Source: Anthoceros angustus (lineage: Eukaryota > Streptophyta > Anthocerotopsida > Anthocerotales > Anthocerotaceae). Taken from it: a DNA stretch of 64,000 bases. Numbering within the stretch: position 1 is the first letter of the stretch; each line of letters starts with the position of its first letter. Positions 1 to 11,888 of this stretch are shown here, piece by piece. Location: assembly GCA_010909165.1 (NCBI GenBank), contig MU008155.1, positions 1,178,001 through 1,242,000 of the forward strand, read 5' to 3'. Position numbers and translations under genes: made by a program. The notes under the pieces were generated by a model. It was not told the origin of the DNA. It did no database searches and saw nothing but the letters and a program-made list of their open reading frames with translations.

Positions 1-1638
1 CTGCCTGCTGGATTGACTGCAGACAGAATGATAACCGATTAATCACCTTGCTCTAATAGCCGCCATTACCATGAAACATTTTCGGAGGCAGTATGGGGAT
101 CAGCTGACAGCGGGGGAGGTAAGTTCCCAGTTTCAATCCGTCATCACCAATGGGTGCTTGAATGCCTGAATCCTAACACTGTCCTCACGACATGACCATG
201 GTCACGACATGGGACACATGCGCAAGTCCAACGGTGCCTCATAATGCCTGCGATTTGGGACGACAAAGACAAGCAGAGGATGAAGGGTTGCGCCCAAAAG
301 GCTGCCTGTTGGGGTATTCGGACCAAAAGTGTTTGGTCCCAGTACCGCAACAGACATGGACGCAAGTCCGCACCCGCTTCGTATCACCTTGGAGCCGGAG
401 GCAGCTGCCATGTACTGCTGGGTTAAGGCCAGACACTTAGGAGCTGAAGCTGGATGATCAAATTTCTCATCGCAGATATTGGTGGAGGTAAGTTCCAGGA
501 CCTGCACTTCCACCGCTACCCAAGATTATTCCCAAATCAGTCCGGTTTATTGTAGAACATGTGACACCTGTTTCAAAACAAATTCCTCCTGACACTTTGG
601 TTTAGGATACCACGTGCTCTCAAGCTTGAATAGTCTACTTACGCTCCATCCCAAGTTGAAACTGTGGATTGCACGGACAGTGGACATTGTGATCTATGCC
701 AAAGGCCAGTGTAGACCCTCGAGAGTTGAAAGTAAGAGAAGTACAGGCCAGCTCTGGGGGCTTGTGTGGTGGTATGCAGGGCAGGTGGCAAGAAATCAAG
801 AGCACATTCGATGGTCATGAAGACGTCGTATATGAGCTGGATTTACCCTCCAGGCTTTCCAGGGAATGGGAGTGGCACGACGAGCTTAACAACGTTAAGC
901 CTAGGAGCATGGGTTGCGAGGAAATAACTCTGTCGGCAGCTGACATCAAGGGTATATTTGATCCTATTGTCAATGAGATCATCCGTCTCATACAACACGG
1001 TATGACAGCACAAGTGCAAGTCATGATGGTCGTCGGTGGTTCTCGGCCTCCCCAAATATGGATTTGATGTCCAGGATTGAGGAAACATTTGCGACGAGGG
1101 TGCAGAAAATTATCAACCCATCTGAGCCAGGATGTGCAATATTTCATGGTGCTGTTCTGATGAGGCTTGCGCCTACTAGTAGCATTATCTCTAGCATCGC
1201 TGTAAGAGTTACGGAATTAGTGCTCGTCGGGAGTTCCGGCCATCAACAGATACGGCTGACAAACTAATCTTTGTTGATGGGGACGCCATGTGTAAGGATG
1301 TGTTCGGCCTGTATGTTCGGAAAGGAATGGAGATGGGAATTGATCATCGTGAGAGCCACATCTACACTCCAGCTTCTCGTCGCGTGAGGCGGATGAGTAT
1401 TGGAATCTACAGCTGCTGCTCAGACGTGAAGCCGGAATATATCACAGGTGTAGGAATGGCTCGCGAAGGGCGTTTTGTCATGGATATAACCGATGGGCTG
1501 GAATTAGATCTTCTCCCACGGATTCGCGTGTCCATGTATTTTGGCCGGTCGTCCATAGAAGTCCAAGCGCAGAGGGAAAATTTTGGTGACACAGAGCTTG
1601 TGGAATCACTTCACATGCATCTTGATCATGATGTATGA
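1..1638 (+). pseudogene. HSPA12/Hsp70-like ATPase, decayed copy A (5' end outside window)
   Basis: This is a degraded paralogue of the intact Hsp70-like gene at 4772-6866. Recognisable blocks are 1-118 (end of exon 1, followed by a conserved gtaagt donor), about 229-487 (exon 2, again with a good donor) and about 673-1638 (exon 3). Several independent lesions are visible. An in-frame TAA lies at about 40-42. Both acceptor AGs present in the intact copy are changed. About 100 bp are missing near 770, where the intact gene encodes the segment around its Cys-Gly-Gly-Thr residues. There are frameshifts near 1040 and 1195. These are not homopolymer slips, so true inactivation is likely. The start lies upstream of the window. 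Confidence 0.85.
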
Positions 1639-1642
1639 AATG

Positions 1643-2653
1643 GTGTTCCGCGTGTCAAGTGAGAATGCTCCCGAGATGCACCATGCACCGGTGATCCTCT
1701 TCGAAACGAAACTTACTTTGCAGAGTCTATGTAGGTATGCCGTGTGTTTCGGCCTCGAGATGTAGCATCCAGTGATGCCTGGTTCAGACAGCGAACTTTT
1801 CAGCTTCTACGCGCTTGCCATTCAACGGCCATCTTTGCTACTGCAGGATGAAGAGAATGAGCTGCGGGAATTGTGTACCCTAATACGAATTGGCCGTAAA
1901 ACCCTCACTCTGTTTGATGCCAGGTGTAACTTGTAACGCATTCCTACGCTCGCCGTGAAAGGGTTCACAATTATTCTCACACTCCTCACGGTCAGTGTGA
2001 AGTGCGAGCAGGACGTACCTCTACACTCAACGCAACTATGTACACTGTGGCCAAGTATGCTTCTCCTGGCAGCTTAGAGAATTAAGCGGTAGCTTCAGCT
2101 TGCAAGAATTAAGCCGACTTCAGCGTATTTCCTGGGCTCTGTAGCTTTGTATGTTTGTCCACAGGTGACTACAATTGTTGGACAAGTATGCGAAATGGAT
2201 GATCATGCATCCCTTTTATTGCTCAAGAGATGTCTACCAATTTGGCAGGAGTTTGTTTGAGCTTTGACATGATCCCTTTTATTGCTCAAGAGATGTCTAC
2301 CAATTTGGCAGGAGTTTGCTTGAACTTTGCCGTCAACCAGGAAGTTACGTTTCGAACATGCACATCAGCATGGTGGTGATCAGAGATGATGAGCTGGTCT
2401 TTGCCAAGGTCCACACACCGGGCTGCTAAAATATGGCAGTCAACAATTTCAAATGGTGAAAGCTCCACACTGGGACAGCCTAATAACGCTTCGCAACTTC
2501 CAAACACTAACCCAGGATGCGTCTTGGATAAGATGTTGAGTCAACTGTCTTGCAACAAAACATACTGATCACTTGCTATATAAGATTGCTTACAAGGTTC
2601 CTCTGGTTCAAAATTCTGCTCAGCAACAAGGACCTCAAAGATAGCTTGAGGTG
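1643..2653. other. 3' flank between converging Hsp70-like A and GIL1-like A
   Basis: No convincing coding region. It holds a 63-bp direct repeat (about 2205-2333, two copies). A block at about 2370-2500 recurs at about 7390-7510 in the equivalent place downstream of the second module, so it is part of the duplicated unit and may be 3' UTR of either converging gene. Confidence 0.6.
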
Positions 2654-4106
2654 TCAACCGTCTATTTCATGAAGATAGACCTTAGCTCTGACCACCGCTT
2701 TACCGATGTGAAACCCAGGTACAACCACAAATGCTACTCTCCACACAGAATCAGATTTGTAGCTGGCTGCATCATCCTCGTCCTCCAGAATAGTAACGCT
2801 TTCCATGTATGCTTCATCATATGGACAGCCGACCTTCACCTGCAATATTACAATACAATAGGTGGTAAAGTTACTTGAGCACCTGATGTTCCACTTTGGG
2901 GGGAAATGCTGCGTTTACCTTAAAAATGGTGCAACGTGGATCAAACGAGAAAACAAGCAGATGACAAAGCCAGACATCGGACAGGAGCCGATGAAGCTTC
3001 CTCCGCAGAGCTATGTCCTCTTCTCTGTCACCCGTATCAGGGGCATGTAGTCCAATCCCGTTTCCTATACGGGACATCGATTGTAACACCTGCCGTGCTT
3101 TGGTGTAGCAGAAGGTAAGCAAGCTATCACCACCAAAGGCGCAGCATCCATTTGGTTGACAGAAACATGGGGCTTGGTTCCTTGCAACACTCCGAGGTTC
3201 TGCTGTACTTGTGGCTAGCTCTTCCAACCTTTTCATCCATACATCATTGTCTTGACGCAGCGAGCTGACAAGATCCTTATATTGCCTGTAACTGTCCGTC
3301 CTCCTTTTCTCCAAGTCCATCTCTGTTGGACAACATTCAGGAATCTGAAAATCCTCTGCCTCAAACCCACCGAAAACTATTTCCGACACATACTTCTGGT
3401 ACCAGAACTTGACATCCGACGTTCTTGCAAAACTTATGTCACTTGTGTGGGAAACAAGACCATCCTTAGCACCAGCCTCGTCTGCATCCTTGAAGAGGAC
3501 TTTCCCCTCCCCATCCGTGAACGCTTTAGTGAAGGTGGCCAGGGAATTCTCGATTCTCTGGACTTGGAGCAGGACGTCGTTGGGAGTGGCTACACAATCT
3601 CTGTAGGCACCATACTGTCCGCCACCCTGAACCTCGAGTCTTCCAATCTGCTCCTCCAGGTGCTTATTCTGCTGCACAAGGGCTTCATTCAGGCGTTGTA
3701 GTTCCGACACCCTCCCTATCTGTTCCTCCAGGTGCTTATTCTGCTGCACAGGGGCTTCATTCAGGCGTTGTGGTTCCGACAACCTCCCAATCTGCTCCTC
3801 CAGGTGCTTTTTCTGCTGCACGAGGGCTTCATTCAGGCGTTGTGGTTCCGACACCCTGTTTTCAAATTGAGTCGTAAGTCCAGCAGTCACTGTTTCGGGC
3901 TCGTCCTTCAGCGTCCTTATTCTGGCCTCGCACTCCGGCCAGAGCGAGTCATTTCCAGCATCCAACTCGTGTGAGACCTCCTCTGTGAATGTCCCGCCCC
4001 GAAAGCAGTTGAATGTGCTTGCAACGCCTCCCATCGATTTCCTAATCCCTCTCCAGCACGAACCGAAACTCAGCATGCAACGAGCCCGAGAGAAGCGTCC
4101 AGGCAA
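2654..4106 (-). CDS. GIL1-like (DUF641) coiled-coil protein A
   Basis: Two exons, complement of 2919-4106 and 2654-2839, with a 79-bp GT-AG intron in phase 0; 457 aa. The N-terminal half is coiled coil with three tandem 24-residue repeats at about residues 86-157. The C-terminal half has the GIL1/IRKI (DUF641) signature: a motif near VWLCHLLVFSFDP, then the exon junction at IFK/VKVG, DEAYMESV, and the terminal VVVPGFHIGKAVVRAKVYL. A Cys cluster (CFCQPNGCC, then LLTFC) is shared with paralogue B. GIL1 relatives in flowering plants act in light-dependent gravitropism and receptor-kinase signalling; a role here is inference. The gene converges on Hsp70-like copy A and is divergent from Hsp70-like copy B. 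The start is the first Met of the open exon. Confidence 0.85.
3636..3851 (-). repeat. 72-bp in-frame triplication in GIL1-like A
   Basis: Three head-to-tail copies of a 72-bp unit encode a 24-residue coiled-coil segment beginning Ser-Glu-(Pro/Leu)-Gln-Arg. Paralogue B has one diverged copy at the same place, so the array arose after the gene duplication and keeps the frame. Confidence 0.9.
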
Positions 4107-4771
4107 AGAGCAGTCAGGGCCCTTCGTTCACACACTCATGAATCTCTCTGTTTGTGTTCAAAGCGAAAGTGCACCCCTGTCAGCTTCTAGAGGTTTCACG
4201 TTCGATCGCCAACGGACGTCCACAGGGACGCGGACGATCGTGAAGCTCCGACGAGCGTACTCAGTACGCTGCGGGGTAGCGTGACAGGAAGGGACAGACG
4301 CACGCTTCTGAAAAGTGGTCATGGGGCGTAACAAGGACCACGCTACGCTCCAAGGCTCCACGGCAAAACCAACCCAGGCCTTACATGCTGTGTTTACGCC
4401 AGCGCACACCGGGTTTACCGCTTGCTCCCGGTGGATCGTACAATTCCCATCGCTCCAACGGGCGTATGCACTTGAGAGTACAGTACATATACAGTAGGTG
4501 GTATGTAGGCTGCGAGGGAATATTTCCGACACGATGGGACAGATGCACGCATTTGAAACGTCGTTGGCGTTAACGCTAACTCCAGGAGCGTAACAAGGAT
4601 TACGCTCCAAGGCTCCACCGTTCGCGAAGCTTCAAAATAACTCAGCAGTCAGGAAACTGTATTTATGACCTCGGAATCTGAAATGTTTGGACGTGACTCC
4701 TCGCAAAGATCAGTCTTGCTTGGGCATTGCTGCGCTCCACATTGGTCGTGACGCGTTCCAGGCGGAGGCAA
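4107..4771. promoter_or_regulatory. Divergent intergenic region, GIL1-like A / Hsp70-like B
   Basis: This 665-bp interval separates the divergent starts of the minus-strand GIL1-like A and the plus-strand Hsp70-like B, so it should hold both promoters. Two imperfect copies of a gcgtaacaagga...ctccaaggctcca block sit at about 4325-4361 and 4588-4619. No clear TATA box was identified. Confidence 0.5.
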
Positions 4772-6866
4772 ATGTCGCTGGCGATCCGGGACGCGAGGGT
4801 TGTGGTGGGCCTGGATTTCGGGACCACCTTCTCTGGCTTCGCCTACGCTCACAAGGCGTGCCCTGACGATGTCTACAAGTTTTACGAATGGCCGGATTCC
4901 ACCAGGGGAGGAGGGAGGCCCTACTGCAAGACGGAGACAAGTCTGTACTACGTTGCAGGAGCCCATGTCAACTCCTACGAGCTCAAAGGTTGGGGATGGA
5001 CAGCGCTCGTTGCCTACAGACAGGCGACCCAAGAGGCTACCAGAGCTCGGCGCCTGAGTGAGCTGGGATTGGATGGCACGGTTTCCAGGATTGCTCACAT
5101 TGGTGGCCCGGCGGCGGATGAGGTGGGGCTCTACATTACCAAGTTCAAGCTCCATCTGGCTGGTGAGGACAACGTTTCCAGCAGCGTCGTTGGGCCTCTC
5201 ACTGCCGGAGCACTGCCTGCTGGATTTACTGCAGACAGATTGATAGCCGATTATCTTGGCAAAATAGCCGGCTTCACTATGGAACAACTGCGGAAGCAGT
5301 ATGGGGATCAGCTGTCCGCGCGGGAGGTAAGTTTCCAGTTTCCACGGCTCGTCGCTGGGCGGCTTGAATGCATGAATCCTGACACGTCCTCACAAGTTAC
5401 AACATGACCCACATGCACAGGTTCAGTGGTGCCTCACGGTGCCTGCGATTTGGGACGACAGAGCCAAGCAAAGGATGAAGGATTGCGCCCAAAAGGCTGG
5501 CCTTGTGTCTGGTCCACATACCCCAACAGGTGTGGTGGCAAGTCCGCACCCGCTTCTTATCATCTTGGAGCCGGAGGCAGCTTCCATGTACTGTTGGACC
5601 AAGTCCACACACTTGAAAATGAAGCTGGACGATCAAATTCTGATAGCAGACATTGGTGGAGGTACTTCCCTAGCTATGGATATGCAATGCCATCACCCAT
5701 AATTATTCCCCATTCACTTCGGTACCGGTCCATTCGACAACATAACTGACAACTATTGCATACCGCTCTTCGGACTGCATTTCACGCTTATGCTACATCC
5801 TAATTTGAAACTGTGGATTTCAGGGACAGTGGACATTGTGGTCCATGCCAAGGCCAGTGAAGACTCTCGACTTCCAAAAGTAAGAGAAGTACAGGCCAGT
5901 TCTGGAGGCCTGTGTGGTGGTACTTACGTCGACCGGAACTTCTTCGAGTTTCTATGTAGCCGGATAGGTGGCTTCAGGGATTGGGTCCTCGAAAACCAGT
6001 CCTTACTCTTGAGTTTGCAAGGCCGGTGGCAAAACCTCAAGAGCACGTTCGATGGTCAGCAAGACATCGAACACGTGCTGGATTTGCCTTCCAGGCTTGC
6101 CAGGGAATGGAAGAGGCACGACCAGCTCAACGAACGAAAGCCAAGAAGTATGGGTTACGAGGAACTATGTCTGTCTACAGCTGACATCAAGGGTATATTT
6201 GATCCTATTGTCAATGAGATCATCCGTCTCATAGAGCACAGTATGACATCACAAGTGCAAGTTATGATGGTCGTTGGTGGGTTCTCGGCCTCTCCTTACT
6301 TGATGTCGAGGATTGCGGACAGATTTGCTACAAGGGTGCAGAAAATTATTAACCCACCTGAGCCAGGGTGTGCAATATGTCATGGTGCTGTCCTGATGGG
6401 GATTGCTTCTACCAGTAGCATTATTTCTCGCATCAGCCGTAGAACGTATGGAACTGAAACCACACGGGACTTCCTCCCAGGTACAGATCAGAGGGACAAA
6501 CATTTCGTTGCTGATGGGATAGCCATGTGTGATAATGTGTTCAACCTGTATGTTCAGAAAGGGACGGAGGTGGGAATTGATCATTGCGAGAGCCACGTCT
6601 TCTGCCCAGTTTATCGTGGCCAGAGAACAATGACAATAGGAATTTTCAGTTGCAGCGCAGACTCAACGCCACAGTATGTCACAGATGTAGGAGTGGTTCG
6701 TGAAGGGGGCTTTGAAATGGATCTCGCAGATGGGCTGGACTTAGATCTAGACCGAAAGGTCCGCGTATCCATGTATTTTGGCCGGTCAACAATAGAAGTC
6801 AAAGCGCAGAGAGAAAATTTTGGGAACACAGAGCGTGTGGAATCACTTCGTATGCATTTTGGATGA
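4772..6866 (+). CDS. HSPA12-type Hsp70-like ATPase B (intact)
   Basis: Three exons, 4772-5326, 5421-5661 and 5824-6866, all with GT-AG borders (introns 94 and 162 bp); 612 aa. Actin/Hsp70 ATPase motifs are present in order: phosphate-1 loop VVVGLDFGTTFSG near the N-terminus, VPAIWDD, phosphate-2 loop ADIGGGTVDIVVH formed across the second splice junction, and the adenosine motif MVVGGFSASPYL. Length and the VPAIW block match the HSPA12 branch rather than canonical Hsp70; there is no classical substrate-binding domain. Known HSPA12 relatives are atypical ATPases of unclear chaperone activity. The start is the Met just before the conserved LDFGTT block; an in-frame Met at 4727 would add 15 residues. 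It converges on GIL1-like B. Confidence 0.88.
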
Positions 6867-7729
6867 AGTGGTGTCTCAAAGGATGCAACGAGCACGAGAA
6901 AGAAGCGTTCATTCGAGAACCAGTCAGGACCGCCCATTCGCACACTAAGTTTATCATCATCATTGATCGCCCTCAGTGGTTCAGACTTGTTGAAAGTACT
7001 TATTGTGCTGCGATGTCGCTGTTGCGTTGCGATGTTAATGGACGAATAATTTCTGGTAACTGTGAACGAAATTTAGCAAGGCAGCTTAGAGTACTTCATG
7101 CTGCTTTTGAGTAGTGCAGTCAGTTCCCCTAATCCTCACTGAGTTCCGACGTTTTGCGTAGCTAACTGATAACTGTAGCTGAACACAGCGGAGAAAGGAC
7201 AAATACCTACTCTGCTGTACTTACAGTCAAAAAATTGAAGTGCATCGGGAAGTCCTTCCCGATTCAAACCTTGTGACTACGTACATTTCAGATGAAAGCT
7301 GTAGGTGGACAACTTTAACACCCACTTGACAGGTCTTCACTTCAGCTGTGGGTGCCAGGAATTTCCTGTTGAAACATGCAGAACAGCATGTGATGATTAG
7401 AGATCGGCTGGTCTTTGCCAACTTGAAGGTCCATACACCGGGCTGCCAAATGTGGGAGTAAATAATTTCAAAGGGTGAAAGTTCCACATAGGGACAGACT
7501 AAAAGAGCTCTAGAAAGATCTTGACTCAGCGTTCCTGGATAAGATCTTGAGTGAACTGTCTTGTATCACTCAACCCAAACCATCCAGACGACCACTTCCT
7601 ATTCAAGATTGATCACAATGTTCCTCTTGTTCAAACCTGGCGAGTGAACAACGAGATTAATCACAAGGTTCCTCTTGCTCAAACTGGTGAGCGACAAGGA
7701 CCTCGAGATAGCTTGAGGTGTCGTCGATT
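6867..7729. other. 3' flank between converging Hsp70-like B and GIL1-like B
   Basis: Non-coding as far as can be seen. The part around 7390-7510 matches 2370-2500 downstream of module A. Short imperfect repeats of a gttcctcttg/tcaaa phrase occur at about 7619-7690. Confidence 0.55.
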
Positions 7730-9159
7730 CTAGTGTAGATAGATCTTAGCTCTGACCACAGATTTACCAATGCGAAACCCAGGTACGACCATGAATGCTA
7801 CTCTCCACACAGAATGCGATTTGTAGCTGGCTGTTTCATGCTCGTCATCCCGAATGATGACGTTCTCCATGTATGCCGCATCAAAGACAGAGCCAACTTT
7901 CACCTGTAATAACAATAGATACAGAGTTAGGCTAGGTAGCACCTGATATTCCACGTCGCTGGAAATGCTGCGTTTACCTTGAAAATGGTGCAAGGTGGAT
8001 CAAATGAGGAAGCAAGCAGATGACAAAGCCAGACATCGGCCAGGAGCTGAAGAAGCTTCTTCCTCAGAGCTATGTCCTCTTCTCTGTCATCAGTGTCACG
8101 GGCATGTAGTGGCCTCCAGAAGCTCCCAATACGGGATTGTAACATTTCCTGTGATTTGGTGTGGCAGAATGTAAGGAAGCTATCACCACCACAGGTGCAG
8201 CATCCAGTTGGTTGACAGAAACACGTGGCTGGTTCTTCCAACCTTTTCATCCACACATTGCTGCCTTGGGTCATCGAGCTGACAAGCTCCTTATATTTCC
8301 TGTAACTGTCACTCCTCCGTTTCTCCAAGTCCATCTCTACCGAACAAGATTCAGGAATCTGGAAATCTTCTGCCTCAAAACCAAAGAAAACAATTTCCGA
8401 CACATGCTTTTGGTACCAGAACTTCACATCCGACCTTCTCGCAAACTTTATTTCACCTGTAGGGGGAGAAAGGCCACTAGCAACGGCCCCATCTACATCC
8501 TTGAGCACGTTTCCCTCCCCATACATCACCGCTTTGGTGAAGCTGGCCAGGGAAGCCTTGATTATGTCAGCTTGGAGCTGGACGTCGTTGGGAGTGGCTG
8601 AACAATCGAGGTAGGAGCCACAATTCCTGCTTCCCTGAACCTCAAGTCTTCCAATCTGCTCCCGCAGGTGCTCCTTCTGCTGCATAAGGGTGCCATTAAA
8701 GTTCTGCAGGTCCGACATCCTGGCACGAAATTGCCGCTCAAGTTGAGCGGTAGCTGCCTCGTGCTCGTCCTGTTTCTTTTTTATCGCGGCCTCGTACTGC
8801 TGACTGAGCTCCTCCATGCGACGACTCTCCTCTGCTCTCGCCAATGGCGTGACATGCTCACGGAAAGCCGGAAGGCATGTCTTAGAGCCAGTCAGGTTGG
8901 AAACGAGCTCCTCCACGACAGTCACCACACTCCAGTATTCGTCCTTGCTGCGGGCCATCACCTGCCGTGCTCCCCCCGCATTCCATTCTGCTGCAGTGCA
9001 CGAAGTGCAGCCTGTCATTGATTCACCCATCCACTCCACCTCTGACCACAACCCATGTAGCGCGTCATGATGAGCTCTCCTGAACTCCTCTACAACATCC
9101 AACGATGTTGTCACTGTGTCGCACCCATTGCCTGCAAACTTGCTTCCAAAGACTCCCAT
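7730..9159 (-). CDS. GIL1-like (DUF641) coiled-coil protein B
   Basis: Two exons, complement of 7978-9159 and 7730-7903, with a 74-bp intron in phase 0; 451 aa. It parallels paralogue A from the coiled coil (rich in Glu/Gln/Arg, residues ~110-180) to the C-terminal DUF641 blocks: CFCQPTGCCTCGGDS, LLADVWLCHLLASSFDP, IFK/VKVGSVFDAAYMENV and FMVVPGFRIGKSVVRAKIY. The 24-residue repeat is single here. The N-terminal ~100 residues differ strongly from paralogue A, so the N-termini have been replaced or evolve fast. The converging Hsp70-like neighbour repeats the arrangement of module A. Confidence 0.85.
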
Positions 9160-9690
9160 TGACTACCTGAGCAATCTCTTCAACACGAACCAAAATTGTG
9201 TTAACTTCATGCGATGTAACGAGCTCGGCAAAACCATCCAGGCAAAGACCAACCAAGAGCTTTCTCGAACTTGAAACAGCTTTACTGCCCGCTTGCGGTG
9301 GAAGGCAAAACCATCTAGGCAACTTCCAACCAAGGGCTTTCTCGAACCTCGAACTTGAAACAGGTTTACCGCCTGCTTGCGGTGGATCAAACGGGTGTAC
9401 CGCCTCCCTGCCGTCGAAGGCATGTGAAGGCACACGCTTTACACCAAACGAAACTACGAACTTCACCATGGAGAGCGTTACTTGAGGTTGGACGTCTATT
9501 CTGCTAGTGAACTCGTTTGACTTTTCTTAACCCCAAAACGACGAATGACTCAATTTCCGACAGACGATATGAAATGGCTTATGTAGCAAGCGTTACAAAA
9601 TGGAAGTCATAAATTTGAAAAATTATTTTATTTCAACGAAACAAATTTTACCTATAAATTTGGAGAAGTTTACTGGTAAACCTCTTGGAG
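9160..9690. promoter_or_regulatory. Upstream region of GIL1-like B with 75-80-bp direct repeats
   Basis: Lies 5' of the minus-strand GIL1-like B. Two imperfect copies (about 9231-9306 and 9307-9388) of a block with gcaaaaccatc, ctttctcgaac and gcttgcggtgga are followed by a third partial copy. A related phrase is upstream of GIL1-like A near 4364-4435, so this is probably shared promoter material. Confidence 0.45.
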
Positions 9691-10150
9691 GTTAATGATC
9701 CCCCTGCTCCTTCTTGTCTTGGTGGCAACACAGTATCGGAAGTTGTTTCTGAGAAGGCGGACTGTGCTTGCTGTGCTTTAAACTTGAGAATTTTTGGTCT
9801 TGGTAATGACATTGTTGTACCACTTGCAAAGGAGTTTCTCAATAGGCTAAAGGTCGATGTGGTCGTTCCTCAAGCCTTTTGGCTTTGAAAGGATTTGGTA
9901 GGGAGCGCATATTGATTATAACTTTTCACCCTATGGATGATCGTCTCCAGGTTATGAAGGCTAGGTCTATGTTACGGACAACTCAGTTATATATCAATAA
10001 AGCACTTACACCATTGCAATGGAAGAATAAGAAGGAGAAGTTACCTGCTTTCTTACACCATTGCAATGGAAGAATAAGAAGGAGAAGTTACCCGCTTTCA
10101 GAGCTGCTCGTGATGTAGGTCAACTGGCTTTCTTTCGAGGGGATGAGTTG
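9691..10150 (+). mobile_element. Possible LINE ORF1-like remnant
   Basis: Broken reading frames on the plus strand give the order ...GLGNDIVVPLAKEFL..., a segment with ITFHPMDDRLQVMKARSML, RTTQLYINKALTPLQWK and, after a frame change, a GQLAFFRGDEL-like end. The spacing of R..VMKAR..LR.T.LYIN..LTP resembles the C-terminal part of non-LTR retrotransposon ORF1 proteins; this is pattern recognition, not a search result. A 47-bp direct duplication (about 10008-10100) and stops show that it is not functional. No reverse transcriptase is seen. Confidence 0.4.
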
Positions 10151-10171
10151 TAGGTGTTTAGCCCTCGTTCA

Positions 10172-10390
10172 CGCATTTTCATTAACACTGTTGATTGATT
10201 GAAGATTATTTATCTTGCATTTCATTAAAACTATTGATTGATTGAAAATTATTTGTGTCCTTTTCATTAACACTGTTGATTGATTGAAGATTATATGTCT
10301 TGCATTTCATTAACACTATTGATTGATTGAAAATTATTTGTGTCGTTTTCATTAACACTGTTGATTGATTGAAGATTATTTCTCTTGTTT
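10172..10390. repeat. AT-rich tandem repeat, ~39-bp half-unit
   Basis: Five to six copies of a block with cattaacactgttgattgat followed by tgaagattattt and a variable cttgt tail. The units alternate between two subtypes, giving a ~77-bp higher period. Confidence 0.85.
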
Positions 10391-11860
10391 GAATTTTACC
10401 TTTATATTCAGTCAAACTATTTTATCGTAATTTATGTAGTTACCATATTTGAGTCCCATGACGGAAATCCGTTCTTACTTGACTTAAATAAAATTCTTCT
10501 TCTTATTGGCAAGCATTTCGATGACCATTGTTTTTTAGCTGTTATTAGATTCAAGCATATTATAATTGTTGGATAGAGACTCGGCTAAGAACCATGGTTA
10601 TATTTTTTAATTTTAAAAACTAATAATTTAAAATAATTTTTACATGTTATTTGTGTAAAAAATAGCACAAAAAACGGCCGTCCTTAATGCACCAACTTTC
10701 ATTATCCACATTGCTTCACTTCACAATGTACATAGTACATCTTTCTTTAATTACATAAAATTTATATAATTTAATATTTATATATTTTAAAATATTAAAT
10801 TATACTCTATCGAGGTATTTAATACACCACTTTATTCCAACTTAAAGGATGAGATAATTATTTTATTTAATAAATAAATATTTAGCTAAAATTAGTTTAT
10901 TTTATTAATAGTATCTCTCTAAATTTATATTATATTATACGAATATAATATCATAACGGATCAAGACACGCAGGTTTTGTTGCAAAATTTGTCCAATGAG
11001 GATAAGATTTGCTTTCATATATAACTGAATCAAGTGCGGACACTTAAGAACTGAAAATGTACAATCACTTAAGAACTGAAAATGCACAATCAAAGTTTCA
11101 TCGCAAATATATGTGGTGTTCAAATATATATGGTGTTCCTAATATGTGGTATTCCTAACTTCCGTTCATGCACCACCGTGACCCTTGAAGGTTCCACTCA
11201 TTTTGGTGTTTCCATAACCCAAATTGATCGTAATTTTATTTTAACCATTCTGACTTTTCTTTGTATATAGTAGTAAGTTGAAATGCATAGTGCACACAAG
11301 GCCTTGCAAATTAGGATCTCAGGAAGACTTTAGATAGAGTTTAGTACCCTAATATGGGTTGCTTGGCAACCCTTATAGAAATTGCTCTTGTGCTGGACTA
11401 CAACTTAAAGTAGCATCCCTACATAATCTATGTATATATCACTATATTTTTTTATTACGTATAGTAATATATCACGTATATATCACTATATTTTTTTGTT
11501 TCTAATTGCTTGACGAATTTCAAGATGGGACCGGATCGGAATAGGTAAGTAGAATGACCAAACCACCTTCTATCTCTAGATATCCATTTAACTACATCTT
11601 ACCTTTATAGGTAAGATACAGGCCCCATGCATTATAAGAGCATAAAATGTCCTGCAAGGCCCTATGGCGATTATGTACTGTACAACTAAAATATGTATGA
11701 AGTCATTCAAGTCTGTCTTCGGTAGGGGGACAAATAATGTTTTGTGGAGTATTTCGGAGAGGTATTCCCGTACCCTACCGGCTGGTGTTTTACTTCAACC
11801 CAGCAGCGAAGACACTGCCGGTGTTTCCTTCCTCCGCTGAGAGTGAGCTAGGTCTCACCT
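10391..11860. other. AT-rich non-coding stretch
   Basis: No supported gene. A short direct repeat of a tatatatcactatattttttt-type phrase lies near 11429-11500. The 11700-11860 part is less AT-rich but has no recognised signature. Confidence 0.6.
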
Positions 11861-11888
11861 GTTTGGCGTGAAGTCTCCCGTCCTCAAG

